The notes: a model not told the origin generated them from the letters alone. A stretch of DNA of 64,000 nt from RFPI01 sp964398195 (GCA_964398195.1 CAYNLW010000003.1:1-64000); one strand, 5' to 3'; counted from the stretch's first letter, positions 18,644-28,372 are shown. Translations and numbers: made by a program.

Positions 18644-18690
18644 GTAGGTTCACCAATAGTTTTAATTAACAAGTTTTTAAAATGTTTAGA

Positions 18691-19050
18691 TTAGATTTTA
18701 ATAAAGATTTTTTGATCGTTCTCAATCAGCGATAGTTTCCTCAGATATTTTCCAGCACAAGGACCATCAACACAATAGCCTGTATCAGGCATATATAAAG
18801 CGCCGTGCGTTGCACAAATTAAAAATACCGCTTGCTTATCAAAAAATTGTCCGTGGTTCCAATCTAGTTCCACAGGCAGATGCTGGCATTGATTGACATA
18901 AGCATGTGCTTGACCTTGATAGCGTACGACAAAACAGGGCAAGCGCTGACCGTCTTCCTGCTGAATTTCAAAACGGATGCCAGCGCCACCGTCCTGCAGT
19001 TGATGGCTGTCACAAATGTGTATCAGTTGCTCAGCACTAGACATGGACAT
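18691..19050 (-). CDS. Small Rieske [2Fe-2S] protein
   Basis: A 119-residue soluble Rieske-type ferredoxin. The two cluster motifs are C-x-H (CQH in NQCQHLPVE) and C-x2-H (CATH in ICATHGALY), about 36 residues apart, with a GYCVDGPCAGKYL region after the second. There is no oxygenase domain, so it is an electron-transfer or assimilation-type Rieske protein whose partner is not evident. Two in-frame ATGs (19050 and 19044) are possible starts; both overlap the end of the HAD gene. It lies between the HAD phosphatase and sppA, an arrangement seen beside rluC/rne in related bacteria. Confidence 0.85.
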   Translation of the reverse strand: MSMSSAEQLIHICDSHQLQDGGAGIRFEIQQEDGQRLPCFVVRYQGQAHAYVNQCQHLPVELDWNHGQFFDKQAVFLICATHGALYMPDTGYCVDGPCAGKYLRKLSLIENDQKIFIKI

Positions 19051-19702
19051 TAAACCATTGCACTAATTCAGAAAAATCATCAAAACAGGCCATAGGCTGA
19101 TGTTCTAACAAACGTTGTTTGGGATGCGCGCCAAAAGTAACCGCCAAACTTTTTACCCCAGCATTGCTAGCCATTTGCAAATCAAAGCTAGTATCGCCCA
19201 CCATCAAGGTGCGCTCTGGGGTGGTCATACATTCACTTATCATCTGCTGCAACATTTGTGGATGCGGTTTGGAAAAACATTCATCTACCGTTCTAGTGGC
19301 AAAAAAATGCTGCCCTACGCCACTTCTTTGCAAAGCGCGGTTTAATCCAGCACGACCTTTTCCGGTGGCCACCCCCAAGGCAATATTTCTCTCTACCAGT
19401 TGTTGGATCAGTTGTTGCGCGCCATCAAACAGCGGAATGTCATGCTCGCCAGCGCCGTAATACAAGGTGTAACGGGCAGTGATATCGTGCAATAAGGAAT
19501 CAGGAATCTGACCGAATAATTCATACACCGCCTCACGAAAACCCAGTCCGATAATGCTGCTGGCAGCTTGCTGGCTAGGCTTGGGCAAGCCAACATCAAG
19601 GCTGGCTTGGCAGATGGCATCTACGATTAATTGCGTAGAGTTGGCTAATGTGCCGTCCCAATCGAATACGATTAGGTCATATCTAGCTTGCGTTTGCTTC
19701 AT
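19037..19702 (-). CDS. HAD-superfamily phosphatase (phosphoglycolate phosphatase-like)
   Basis: About 221 residues with the HAD core: motif I DWDGTLANS, a small alpha-helical cap, motif II in GVATGKGRAG, the conserved lysine in SKPHPQML, and motif IV VGDTSFDLQMA. The subfamily is IA, closest to Gph-like phosphatases, but the natural substrate is not known from the sequence. Start ATG 19702 overlaps rluC by 20 bases; a GTG at 19711 is an alternative. Neither has a strong Shine-Dalgarno, which fits translational coupling with rluC. Confidence 0.87.
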   Translation of the reverse strand: MKQTQARYDLIVFDWDGTLANSTQLIVDAICQASLDVGLPKPSQQAASSIIGLGFREAVYELFGQIPDSLLHDITARYTLYYGAGEHDIPLFDGAQQLIQQLVERNIALGVATGKGRAGLNRALQRSGVGQHFFATRTVDECFSKPHPQMLQQMISECMTTPERTLMVGDTSFDLQMASNAGVKSLAVTFGAHPKQRLLEHQPMACFDDFSELVQWFNVHV

Positions 19703-20765
19703 TGTGAACACTAATGCTTTCTAAAAAACGATTTAATTCTGCTGGTAATTCAGCGACTAATTCCAGCGTTTGCTTGGAGACAGGGTGTTGAATGATGGTT
19801 CGGTAGGAATGCAAAAACATACGCTTTAAACCTTGTTTTTGTAAGCGTTTATTCAATTCAAAATTGCCATACTTTTCATCGCCCAAAATAGCAAACCCTA
19901 GATGAGCCAATTGCACGCGCAACTGATGGGTGCGACCAGTTATCAGATGGGCTTCTAATAAGCTATATTCAGCAAACTTTTGTTTTAGATAAAACACTGT
20001 TTCAGAATGTTGAATATCCGGCGCCTGATGGCTGGCATGTGATGCTCTAGTAGCGGCTTTTAGCGCATTGTTTTTTACCACAGTCACTTTGCGCTCGCCG
20101 TTGGCCAAGCTATGTTTTTGCAAATCTAAACGCACGCGCTGCTGGGCATTTTTCCATTGCCCCTGCACCAATACCAAATAACGTTTATCGGTTTGATGCT
20201 GGCGTATAGCCTCTTGCAATTGCACTAATGCGGCACGTTTTTTTGCCAACATTAATACCCCAGAAGTTTCTTTATCTAGCCTATGGACTAGCTCTAAAAA
20301 TTTGGCTTGTGGTCGCTCGGCACGAAATTGCTCAATAATGCCACGGCTTACACCACTGCCGCCATGCACGGCAATACCGGCGGGTTTGTTAATTACTAAC
20401 AAAGCCTCATCTTCAAAGATAATATAAGGCTGCAACATCGGTTTGCTGGAGGTTTGCATGGGCGCAGATTTGGCCAATGTTTTAATCGGCGGGATACGCA
20501 CCGCATCGCCTAATTGCAATTTATAAGAGGCATCTATGCGTTTTTTATTGACCCGCACTTCGCCACTGCGCAAGATTCGATACAAATGACTTTTGGGCAC
20601 ATCTTTGTAATGCTTGGCTAAAAAGTTATCGATTCTCTGCTGCTCGCTGCGCTCATCTATGATCACAATCTCAACCTTTTGCTTAGGCTGTATATGCATT
20701 GTTTTGCTTAAATTCGTCATCTCGCCTATACTACCCACTTCTGTATTGGATTGCACTTTATGCAT
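19683..20765 (-). CDS. rluC: 23S rRNA pseudouridine synthase RluC
   Basis: Up to 360 residues. An N-terminal S4 RNA-binding domain (RIDNFLAKH ... RSGEVRVNKKRI) is followed by the RluA-type catalytic domain with VHRLDKETSGVLMLAKK holding the catalytic aspartate, and GRTHQLRVQLAHLG. RluC makes pseudouridines 955, 2504 and 2580 of 23S rRNA. The start is uncertain: ATG 20765 has GAGG directly adjoining it, and ATG 20720 or 20699 are alternatives giving lengths closer to the family norm of about 320. It is divergent from rne, which is its common neighbour. Confidence 0.92.
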   Translation of the reverse strand: MHKVQSNTEVGSIGEMTNLSKTMHIQPKQKVEIVIIDERSEQQRIDNFLAKHYKDVPKSHLYRILRSGEVRVNKKRIDASYKLQLGDAVRIPPIKTLAKSAPMQTSSKPMLQPYIIFEDEALLVINKPAGIAVHGGSGVSRGIIEQFRAERPQAKFLELVHRLDKETSGVLMLAKKRAALVQLQEAIRQHQTDKRYLVLVQGQWKNAQQRVRLDLQKHSLANGERKVTVVKNNALKAATRASHASHQAPDIQHSETVFYLKQKFAEYSLLEAHLITGRTHQLRVQLAHLGFAILGDEKYGNFELNKRLQKQGLKRMFLHSYRTIIQHPVSKQTLELVAELPAELNRFLESISVHNEANAS

Positions 20766-21099
20766 CCTCAGAAATTTTAGAATTAATGTATAAAATCAAA
20801 AGGTTGGTTAATTTCGCTCGCCAACTAAAATTAAGTAGCGACTGGTAAATATTATTTGCGCTCATACTGGACGAATTCGATGATTACCCTAAGGGCTCGA
20901 GTTCAAGTGTAAGGTCCGTAGGCAACGACTTGGATTTTAGCTGATTTCATCAGCTAAATATTTAATAAATAGATTTTTATTAAACGGTTTTTACAAAGGC
21001 AAGCACTAGGCACAAGCAATGGGCTTAAACATTAAGCCATTAATTTGATGTATTCCTACCGCCACCTACCCTGAATGAATGAGCGCAGGGAGCAAATCA
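20766..21099 (+). promoter_or_regulatory. Structured rne leader with several hairpins
   Basis: This 334-base gap holds at least five potential hairpins on the rne side: GTTGG/CCAAC (20803-20825); TCAAGT/ACTTGG (20903-20933); TTAGCTGA/TCAGCTAA with a five-base loop (20937-20957); TTTAATAAA/TTTATTAAA (about 20960-20983); and an AATGG-GCTTAA / TTAAGC-CATT stem (about 21018-21041). A TATAAA at 20789-20794 may be the -10. AGGGAG at 21087-21092 is the ribosome binding site. In gammaproteobacteria the rne 5' UTR mediates autoregulation by RNase E; a similar role here is inference. Confidence 0.6.
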
Positions 21100-23667
21100 A
21101 TGAAAAGAATGTTATTTAATGCAACGCAATCGGAAGAATTGCGCGTTGCCATTGTCGATGGTCAAAAATTAATTGATCTCGATATCGAATCCGCTGGTCG
21201 TGAACAGCGCAAAAGCAATATCTATAAGGGCGTCATCACCCGCATAGAACCCTCACTAGAAGCAGCCTTTGTCAATTACGGTACCGATAGACATGGTTTT
21301 TTACCATTTAAAGAAATCGCCCGAAATTACTTAGCCAATGATGGTGAAGGCGGTAAAGGTCGCATTCAAGACCAAATCAAGGAAGGCCTAGAACTGATTG
21401 TTCAAGTGGATAAAGATGAGCGCGGTAACAAAGGCGCGGCTTTAACCACGCTTATCTCTCTGGCTGGTCGTTATCTAGTATTAATGCCTAACAACCCTCG
21501 CGGTGGTGGTGTATCGCGCCGTATTGAAGGCGAAGATAGAAATGAATTGCGCGACACCATGGCGCAACTGGAACTCCCCGCTGGCATGAGCATTATCGCT
21601 AGAACCGCAGGCATAGGCAGAACTGTTGAAGAACTACAGTGGGATTTAAATTACTTGATTCAATTGTGGACTGCTGTTGAAAACGCCTCCACCATACAAG
21701 AAGGTCCTTTCTTGATTTATCAAGAAGGCAGTCTGGTAATACGCGCTATCCGTGATTATTTCCAGCCTGATATTGGTGAAATTTTGATTGATACGCCTGA
21801 TATTTATGAGCAGGCCGTTCAATTTATGAACCATGTAATGCCTAACAATGTGGCCAAGGTCAAGCTGTATCAAGATGCCACTCCATTGTTCTCGCGCTTT
21901 CAAATCGAACATCAAATCGAAACTGCGTTTGCACGTGAAGTGCGTCTGCCCTCTGGTGGCGCTATCGTGATAGACCACACCGAAGCCTTGGTTTCCATTG
22001 ACGTCAACTCAGGCAGAGCCACCAAGGGTAGCGATATCGAGAATACCGCGTTCAATACCAACTTAGAGGCGGCGGAAGAAGTCGCAAGACAATTGCGCTT
22101 GCGTGATATCGGCGGCTTAATCGTGATTGACTTTATCGATATGGAAAATCAACGCAATCAGCGTGACGTAGAAAACCGCTTACGCGATGCGCTGCATTAC
22201 GATAGAGCAAGAGTACAAACTGGCAAGATTTCTCGCTTTGGTTTATTAGAATTATCACGCCAACGTTTGCGCCCAAGTTTAGGTGAAGGCAACCACATCC
22301 CTTGCCCACGTTGTCATGGTATCGGTCATATTCGTGGTATTGAATCTACTGGCTTGCATATCTTGCGTATCACGCAAGAAGAAGCCATGAAAGAAAATAG
22401 CAAGGCGATACAAGTGCAGTTGCCAGTTGAAGTTGCTACTTTCTTATTGAATGAGAAACGTGCAGATATTCATAAAATTGAGCAACGTACCAGTGTTGAA
22501 ATCATTCTAATTCCGAATATTCATCTAGAAACGCCAAATTACTCCATCGTGAGAATCAAAGCTGATGATAGTCGTGATGATGGTCCAAGAAGTTATCAGT
22601 TGGTAGAAATGCCATCTGAAGACGAGCTATCTACTACCCCGCAAGAAGGTCCAGTGGAAAAAATGCAAGCGGCCGTGCGTGGCATTACCCCGGTCGCACC
22701 TGCGCCTGTGGTCGATGTTAGCAAGCCTGGTTTATTCAGCATGTTAAAGAAAGTATTCAGCGGACTTATCCCTAGCAAGTCAGAAGAATCATCAGACAAA
22801 GCAGATCGCAATGGTCAGCGTCGCGATAGAAATCGTCGCACACGTGGCGGTCGCAATCGTGGTGATAGAGCGCGTTTTGAAGGTAATCCATTAACTGATA
22901 AACGCCCTAATCCAGCGCAACGCACAGAACAAAGCAATGTTGAAGCTAACCCTAGGGTCAATCCTAGCGTATTGGAATCTGATGCTAGCGGAGCAAATGA
23001 CAACCGTGAATCTCGTGAGTCACGTAATAGTCGCCGCAATCGAAATCGTCGCGATCGCAATCGAGGCAACCGCAACAATGAAAACCAAGAGAAACAATTT
23101 ATCCCGAATAGTGAATTGGAAATCATGGCGGTTAATACTGAGTCCAGCGTAAAGCCATCAGACAGCGTAAAACCTTCAGATAGCAAAGCTGACAATATCA
23201 AGCCTGTGAATAGCAATGCTGAGTCAGTCATTGCGCCTGTGGCAAATGCTGACGCAGCTAAAGCCAAGCCAGCCAAGGGCAATAATAGAGCGGCTAATAA
23301 TCGTTCCAATAAAGCCAAGCAAGATAAAGCGGAAAATGTAGCGAGCAGCGTTGAATTGGTAGAAACCACAGCCAATACAGCGCCGCAGACCACTGTAGTC
23401 GCTGAAGACAAAGCAGCTAAGAAAAAGGCTAAACCAGCAGCGCGCAAGCCGAGCAAAGCAGGCAAGGCGGACAAGACAAGTGAAGCCAGTATTCAGTTGG
23501 TAGAAACTAAGTCAGCCAGCGTGCCAGAAGTTGCTAGTAGCGCGGTTGACGGCAATAAAAATGACAGCAATAAAAAAGCCAAAAAGCCAGCGGCTTGGCA
23601 GAAGAAGTCAAATCAAGCGCCTGCCGATGAACCACTGACTATCGTGCAAACAAAAACTGGGGAATAA
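21100..23667 (+). CDS. rne: Ribonuclease E
   Basis: An 855-residue endoribonuclease for mRNA decay and rRNA/tRNA processing. The N-terminal catalytic half has the S1 domain (about 35-125), 5' sensor region, DNase I-like domain with metal ligands D301 (SIDVNSG) and D344 (VIDFIDM), and the zinc-link cysteines C402 and C405 (PCPRCHG), close to the E. coli positions. The C-terminal half is low complexity, rich in Arg/Asn (RRDRNRRTRGG, RRNRNRRDRNRG) then Lys/Ala/Ser, typical of the disordered degradosome scaffold. Start ATG 21100 is set by AGGGAG seven bases upstream. A strong terminator follows. Confidence 0.97.
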   Translation: MKRMLFNATQSEELRVAIVDGQKLIDLDIESAGREQRKSNIYKGVITRIEPSLEAAFVNYGTDRHGFLPFKEIARNYLANDGEGGKGRIQDQIKEGLELIVQVDKDERGNKGAALTTLISLAGRYLVLMPNNPRGGGVSRRIEGEDRNELRDTMAQLELPAGMSIIARTAGIGRTVEELQWDLNYLIQLWTAVENASTIQEGPFLIYQEGSLVIRAIRDYFQPDIGEILIDTPDIYEQAVQFMNHVMPNNVAKVKLYQDATPLFSRFQIEHQIETAFAREVRLPSGGAIVIDHTEALVSIDVNSGRATKGSDIENTAFNTNLEAAEEVARQLRLRDIGGLIVIDFIDMENQRNQRDVENRLRDALHYDRARVQTGKISRFGLLELSRQRLRPSLGEGNHIPCPRCHGIGHIRGIESTGLHILRITQEEAMKENSKAIQVQLPVEVATFLLNEKRADIHKIEQRTSVEIILIPNIHLETPNYSIVRIKADDSRDDGPRSYQLVEMPSEDELSTTPQEGPVEKMQAAVRGITPVAPAPVVDVSKPGLFSMLKKVFSGLIPSKSEESSDKADRNGQRRDRNRRTRGGRNRGDRARFEGNPLTDKRPNPAQRTEQSNVEANPRVNPSVLESDASGANDNRESRESRNSRRNRNRRDRNRGNRNNENQEKQFIPNSELEIMAVNTESSVKPSDSVKPSDSKADNIKPVNSNAESVIAPVANADAAKAKPAKGNNRAANNRSNKAKQDKAENVASSVELVETTANTAPQTTVVAEDKAAKKKAKPAARKPSKAGKADKTSEASIQLVETKSASVPEVASSAVDGNKNDSNKKAKKPAAWQKKSNQAPADEPLTIVQTKTGE
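23146..23181 (+). repeat. 18-bp in-frame tandem duplication in rne
   Basis: Two 18-base units starting at 23146 and 23164 (AGCGTAAAGCCATCAGAC and AGCGTAAAACCTTCAGAT) encode a duplicated SVKPSD hexapeptide in the disordered RNase E tail. Confidence 0.75.
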
Positions 23668-23720
23668 GCTAGTCCCATTGCAATATTCCTAATTGGAATA
23701 CTCAAAGTGCGATAAATAGA

Positions 23721-23754
23721 AAAGCCTTGCTGTTAACCCAGCAAGGCTTTTTTT
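23721..23754. terminator. Rho-independent terminator between rne and uvrB
   Basis: A 12-bp perfect stem AAAGCCTTGCTG / CAGCAAGGCTTT with a six-base loop, followed by T residues on the plus strand and preceded by an A run, so it can serve both convergent genes. Confidence 0.92.
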
Positions 23755-23811
23755 AGATTGATTTAATGGTATTGATTGATTGGGATTGATGCGATAAAGC
23801 AATTGAGTACA

Positions 23812-25842
23812 TCAAATATCCTTGACCTCAGCGCCGTAGAAAGCCGCTTTCAACTTTCTCAGTTGGTCGCGCATTTGGGCAGCTTTTTCAAATTCTAAAT
23901 TCTTAGCGCTGTCATGCATGGCTTTTTCCACGCGCTTAATTTCTTTCAGCATCTGCTTTTCTGACATGGCATGATAGCTAGCCAATTCCTGCGCAGCTTT
24001 GCGCTCTTGCACCAACTCCTCTTTGTTATAAGCCCCATCAATAATATCTTTGATACGCTTGCTAACACCGGTTGCCACAATGCCATTGGCTTCATTAAAC
24101 GCTAATTGTTTGGCTCGTCTGCGTTGCGTTTCGTCTATCGCTTGTTGCATAGACTTGGTCATATGATTGGCATAGAAAATCACTCGACCATGCAGATTAC
24201 GCGCAGCGCGGCCAGCGGTCTGTATCAGCGAGCGGCCGGAGCGCAAAAAGCCCTCTTTATCCGCGTCTAACACCGCCACCAAAGCCACTTCAGGAATATC
24301 CAAGCCCTCTCTTAATAAATTGATGCCGACCAATACGTCAAACATACCCAAACGTAAATCGCGAATAATTTCTACCCGCTCAACCGTATCAATATCGGAA
24401 TGCAGATAGCGCACCTTGACACCATGCTCAGATAAATAATCCGTTAAATCTTCTGCCATGCGTTTGGTTAAAGTGGTGGCTAATACTCTTTGCTGCTGTT
24501 CAATACATTGTTGTATTTCTGATAATAAATCGTCCACCTGTGTGTCTGCTGGCTTGACAGTAATTTGTGGATCTACCAAGCCAGTCGGTCTAACCACTTG
24601 CTCGACCACTTGCTGGGTATGGGTGGCTTCGTATTCTGCGGGGGTAGCGGAAACGAAAATGGTTTGCGGCATAATGCGCTCAAACTCATCAAATTTGAGG
24701 GGGCGATTATCTAAGGCCGAAGGCAGTCTGAAGCCATAGTCAACTAGGTTTTCTTTGCGTGAACGATCGCCCTTAAACATGCCACCGATTTGCGGAATAG
24801 TGACATGGCTTTCGTCGATAATCATCAGTGCGTTTTTGGGCAAATAATCAATCAATGTCGGTGGTGCATCACCCGGCGCACGACCTGATAAATGCCTAGA
24901 GTAGTTCTCAATGCCTTTGCAAAAGCCTATCTCATTTAACATCTCTAAATCGAATCGTGTGCGTTGCTCAATTCTTTGCGCTTCAAGCAATTTATTGTGC
25001 TTGATAAAGAAAGCCACTCGCTCACGCAACTCGGCTTTTATTTTTTCTATTGCCTGCAAAGTCGTTTCTCTAGGGGTGACATAATGACTAGAGGGGTAAA
25101 TCGTGAAGCGCGGTATCTTGCTAAAGATTTGCCCAGTCAGTGGGTCAAAGGAAGTGAGCTGATCAATCTCATCATCAAATAAACTAATGCGTATCGCGGT
25201 CTCGCTATTTTCTGCTGGGAATACATCAATCACATCGCCTCGCACACGGAAACAGCCGCGCGAGAAATCAAAATCATTGCGCTCGTATTGCATACCGATT
25301 AATCGCATGACCACATCGCGCTGGCTCATCTTATCGCCCTGCTGCAAATTCAATACCATGCCGTGATAATCCACTGGGTCGCCTATACCATAGATGGCAG
25401 ATACTGAGGCGACGATAATACTGTCTGGTCGTTCTAGTAGTGCCTTGGTGGCAGATAAACGCATCTGCTCAATATGCTCGTTGATACTAGAATCTTTCTC
25501 AATAAACAAATCTCTAGCAGGAACATAGGCTTCTGGTTGATAGTAATCGTAGTAAGAAACAAAATATTCCACAGCGTTATTGGGAAAGAATTCTTTAAAT
25601 TCTGAATACAACTGCGCCGCCAAGGTTTTATTCGGGGCCATCACAATTGCAGGACGACCACAACGCGCAATCACATTGGCCATGGTATATGTCTTACCTG
25701 AGCCAGTGACTCCTAGCAGGGTTTGAAATTTCTTATCTTCTGCAATGCCTTGCAATAATTTTTCTATCGCTTGAGGCTGATCACCCGCTGGCGGGAATGG
25801 TTGAAATAGCTGGTATTGGCTATTAGGGAAAGAAATAAACAC
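23812..25842 (-). CDS. uvrB: UvrABC excinuclease subunit B
   Basis: About 676 residues; the damage-verifying helicase-like subunit of nucleotide excision repair. Walker A is GVTGSGKTYT, followed by the beta-hairpin region (YYDYYQPEAYVP), DESHVTIPQ (Walker B), helicase motifs ATTLTKRMAEDLTDYL and QTAGRAARN, and a C-terminal UVR motif (MRDQLRKLK). Start GTG 25842 is proposed: GAGGTGA lies five to seven bases upstream and overlaps the alternative GTG at 25851. It converges with rne through a shared terminator. Confidence 0.97.
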   Translation of the reverse strand: MFISFPNSQYQLFQPFPPAGDQPQAIEKLLQGIAEDKKFQTLLGVTGSGKTYTMANVIARCGRPAIVMAPNKTLAAQLYSEFKEFFPNNAVEYFVSYYDYYQPEAYVPARDLFIEKDSSINEHIEQMRLSATKALLERPDSIIVASVSAIYGIGDPVDYHGMVLNLQQGDKMSQRDVVMRLIGMQYERNDFDFSRGCFRVRGDVIDVFPAENSETAIRISLFDDEIDQLTSFDPLTGQIFSKIPRFTIYPSSHYVTPRETTLQAIEKIKAELRERVAFFIKHNKLLEAQRIEQRTRFDLEMLNEIGFCKGIENYSRHLSGRAPGDAPPTLIDYLPKNALMIIDESHVTIPQIGGMFKGDRSRKENLVDYGFRLPSALDNRPLKFDEFERIMPQTIFVSATPAEYEATHTQQVVEQVVRPTGLVDPQITVKPADTQVDDLLSEIQQCIEQQQRVLATTLTKRMAEDLTDYLSEHGVKVRYLHSDIDTVERVEIIRDLRLGMFDVLVGINLLREGLDIPEVALVAVLDADKEGFLRSGRSLIQTAGRAARNLHGRVIFYANHMTKSMQQAIDETQRRRAKQLAFNEANGIVATGVSKRIKDIIDGAYNKEELVQERKAAQELASYHAMSEKQMLKEIKRVEKAMHDSAKNLEFEKAAQMRDQLRKLKAAFYGAEVKDI

Positions 25843-26002
25843 AGAAGTCACCTCATCAATAAGCTAGCAATTTTATCAGGCTATTGGCTTTAAAAGCGCA
25901 AAGCGAACTTTATATCAATAACCATTGTCATTAAGAGGACTTTTTAGTTAATGGCTTAATCTTCTTTTTTTGTTTGATATGCATTTTCATAAGGTATTTT
26001 CA

Positions 26003-27052
26003 ATGACAACTTTTCTGCGTGCTAGTTTTAAGTCTGTTGCTCTCATCACCCTGTTATCCAGTAGCTTGTCCATGAATGCTTATGCTTATGATAAAGCCAA
26101 ATTATTTGATGCCTTTTTAGCTATCGTCATGATTAAAGGCTATACCTCAGACGGTAGCATGGCCTATGGCTCTGGCGTGGTGATTGCGCCGGGTCAAGTG
26201 ATTACCAATTGCCATATCATGCGACAAACCAAAGAACCGTGGGTGGCAAGAGGTGAAGACACCTTTACCATCAGCTCAGTAAAAGCGGATCGTTATCACG
26301 ATATGTGTTTGGTGACCGTTGAAAATCTTCCCCTCAAACCCGCCACCATAGGCTCTATCAATCAACTGAGCAAAGGCTCGCCTATCGTCAGCATAGGCCA
26401 CTCCAGCGCTAATCCATCGCCGCTGACCGGCATAGGCAAAGTGCGCGCGGTTTATCCTTTTAACGACGGCTTGGTAATTAGCGGCACAGCACGCTTTAGC
26501 ATGGGCGCTAGCGGGAGCGGCATGTTTGACGAACAAGGCAGATTAATCGGTATCAATACCTTCAAATCGCCAGGTCGCAACGCTTACTTTTTTGCCTTAC
26601 CTATAGAATGGTTAAAGAAAGTTGAACAATTGCCAGAAGAAAAACAATTCCCTATCACAGGCAAAACCTTCTGGGAGGAGAGCGAGCAAGACAAACCATA
26701 CTTTATGCAAGTGGTACAACCTGAATTAAATAATGAATGGGATAAATTGCTAGCCGTGGCTAAACGTTGGAGCCAAGTAGAGCCTAATAATTGTGAGGCT
26801 TGGTATGAGATGGGCTACGCATATGAGATGACCAATCAAACTGCACTAGCCAAACAAGCTTATCAAACCGCGCTAAAGCTCAATCCGCAGCATACTGAAG
26901 CGATCTATCACCTTGGTTTAATGGCTGCTAAAAATGGCGACGCAGCCGGCTTAAAAGGCTATCAACAAACGCTTGCCACGCTAGATGAAGATTTGGCAGC
27001 GACTTTAAGCCAAACCCAGATTTGCCAAGCTGATTGCAAAGCGACCCAATAA
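26003..27052 (+). CDS. Secreted trypsin-like serine protease with C-terminal TPR repeats
   Basis: A 349-residue protein with a Sec signal peptide (about 1-28, cleavage after NAYA). The trypsin-like domain carries the catalytic histidine in TNCHIM, aspartate in YHDMCLV, and serine in FSMGASGSGMFD. Residues about 245-330 contain tetratricopeptide repeats (CEAWYEMGYAYE, AKQAYQTALKLNP, EAIYHLGLMA). No PDZ domain is present, unlike DegP/DegS. The TPR tail suggests periplasmic protein-protein interaction. Start ATG 26003 is chosen since AAGG lies eight bases upstream and the signal peptide then begins at residue 1; an upstream ATG at 25970 lacks this. Substrate unknown. Confidence 0.82.
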   Translation: MTTFLRASFKSVALITLLSSSLSMNAYAYDKAKLFDAFLAIVMIKGYTSDGSMAYGSGVVIAPGQVITNCHIMRQTKEPWVARGEDTFTISSVKADRYHDMCLVTVENLPLKPATIGSINQLSKGSPIVSIGHSSANPSPLTGIGKVRAVYPFNDGLVISGTARFSMGASGSGMFDEQGRLIGINTFKSPGRNAYFFALPIEWLKKVEQLPEEKQFPITGKTFWEESEQDKPYFMQVVQPELNNEWDKLLAVAKRWSQVEPNNCEAWYEMGYAYEMTNQTALAKQAYQTALKLNPQHTEAIYHLGLMAAKNGDAAGLKGYQQTLATLDEDLAATLSQTQICQADCKATQ

Positions 27053-27166
27053 ATCTTGCACAAACTGTTGATTGCATCACATTTTCATGCATCAACAGTT
27101 TATTCAGCGTGCATTTGTGAGTAAAATTGCGGCTTTGATTTTTCCTCACAAGGATTAGTGCTCGTT

Positions 27167-28372
27167 ATGTCAGGCTCGCCACTTTCGCAACGCGTTTTAT
27201 CTATCAAAGAGTCCCCCACCCTAGCGGTCACAGCCAAAGCTGCCAGACTGAAAGCAGAAGGCAAAGATATCATCGGTCTAGGGGCGGGCGAACCTGACTT
27301 TGACACCCCACAACATATCAAAGACGCTGCCAAACAAGCGATAGATAACGGCTTTACCAAATACACCCCAGTAGCAGGTATCCCCGGCTTGAAAAAAGCC
27401 ATCGTGGCTAAATTTAAGCGTGATAACCAACTGGATTACACAGAAAAACAAGTAATCGTTGGTGTAGGTGGCAAGCAATGTATTTTCAACTTAGCTTTAG
27501 CCGTGCTTAACCCTGGCGATGAAATCATCGTGCCTGCCCCTTACTGGGTATCCTATGCCGATATAGGCATGGTAGCGGGCGCCGTACCGGTGATTATTGA
27601 GTGCGGCATAGAGCAAGATTTTAAATTGACGCCAGCGCAACTGGCTGCGGCTATTACCCCAAAAACCAAGATGTTTATGATTAACTCGCCGTCTAACCCA
27701 ACTGGCTCGGTGTATAGCCTCGCGGAGTTACAGGCATTAGGCGAAGTGTTAAAACAACATCCGCATATCTTGGTGGCGACCGATGATATGTATGAACATG
27801 TCAATCTGACTGGCCAAGCGTTTTACAATATCTTAAACGCCACCCCTGAACTCAAAGATCGCTGCATCGTGTTAAACGGCGTCTCCAAAGCCTACTCCAT
27901 GACTGGCTGGCGTATAGGCTATGCTGCCGGCCCTGAAAATATTATTAAAGCAATGGAAATTCTCCAATCGCAATCCACCTCCAACCCTACTTCTATTTCC
28001 CAAGTCGCCGCGCAAGCCGCGTTGGAAGGTCCACAAGAGTGCATACGTCCTATGGTGGAAGCGTTTATTGAACGCCATGAATATGTGGTGCAACGCTTTA
28101 ATGCCATGCCTGGATTGCAATGTATTAAAGCTGGCGGCGCGTTTTATGCCTTTCCAGATGCCAGAGTGGCGATTCAGAAGTTATTTGCTGCTGGCAAAAT
28201 TAAACAGCCCAATGATTTGGCATTAGCCGATTATTTATTAGATGAATTTGGTGTAGCTGTAGTGCCGGGCAGTGCATTTGGCGCAGAGGGTTATTTTCGA
28301 ATTTCGTTTGCTACATCGATGGATAATCTGCGTCATGCTTTGGATAGAATTGAACGCGCACTCAGCGCTTGA
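27167..28372 (+). CDS. Pyridoxal-phosphate aspartate aminotransferase (class I)
   Basis: About 401 residues. Fold type I aminotransferase with GLGAGEPDFDTP near the N terminus, the NSPSNPTGSVYS substrate/PLP region, and the PLP lysine in SKAYSMTGWRIGY; a C-terminal arginine for the alpha-carboxylate is in GYFRISFATS. This matches the AspC/AatA Ib subgroup (aspartate, possibly prephenate). AAGGA at 27150-27154 precedes both GTG 27158 (too close) and ATG 27167 (12 bases); the ATG is preferred with moderate certainty. tRNA-Asn follows 79 bases downstream. No other amino acid genes are adjacent. Confidence 0.92.
   Translation: MSGSPLSQRVLSIKESPTLAVTAKAARLKAEGKDIIGLGAGEPDFDTPQHIKDAAKQAIDNGFTKYTPVAGIPGLKKAIVAKFKRDNQLDYTEKQVIVGVGGKQCIFNLALAVLNPGDEIIVPAPYWVSYADIGMVAGAVPVIIECGIEQDFKLTPAQLAAAITPKTKMFMINSPSNPTGSVYSLAELQALGEVLKQHPHILVATDDMYEHVNLTGQAFYNILNATPELKDRCIVLNGVSKAYSMTGWRIGYAAGPENIIKAMEILQSQSTSNPTSISQVAAQAALEGPQECIRPMVEAFIERHEYVVQRFNAMPGLQCIKAGGAFYAFPDARVAIQKLFAAGKIKQPNDLALADYLLDEFGVAVVPGSAFGAEGYFRISFATSMDNLRHALDRIERALSA

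Noticed and set aside
22815..23474. A 219-codon open frame on the minus strand inside rne
   Set aside because: It mirrors the low-complexity Arg/Lys/Ala-rich RNase E tail, giving a Leu/Ala/Ser-rich translation with no family features and no ribosome binding site.
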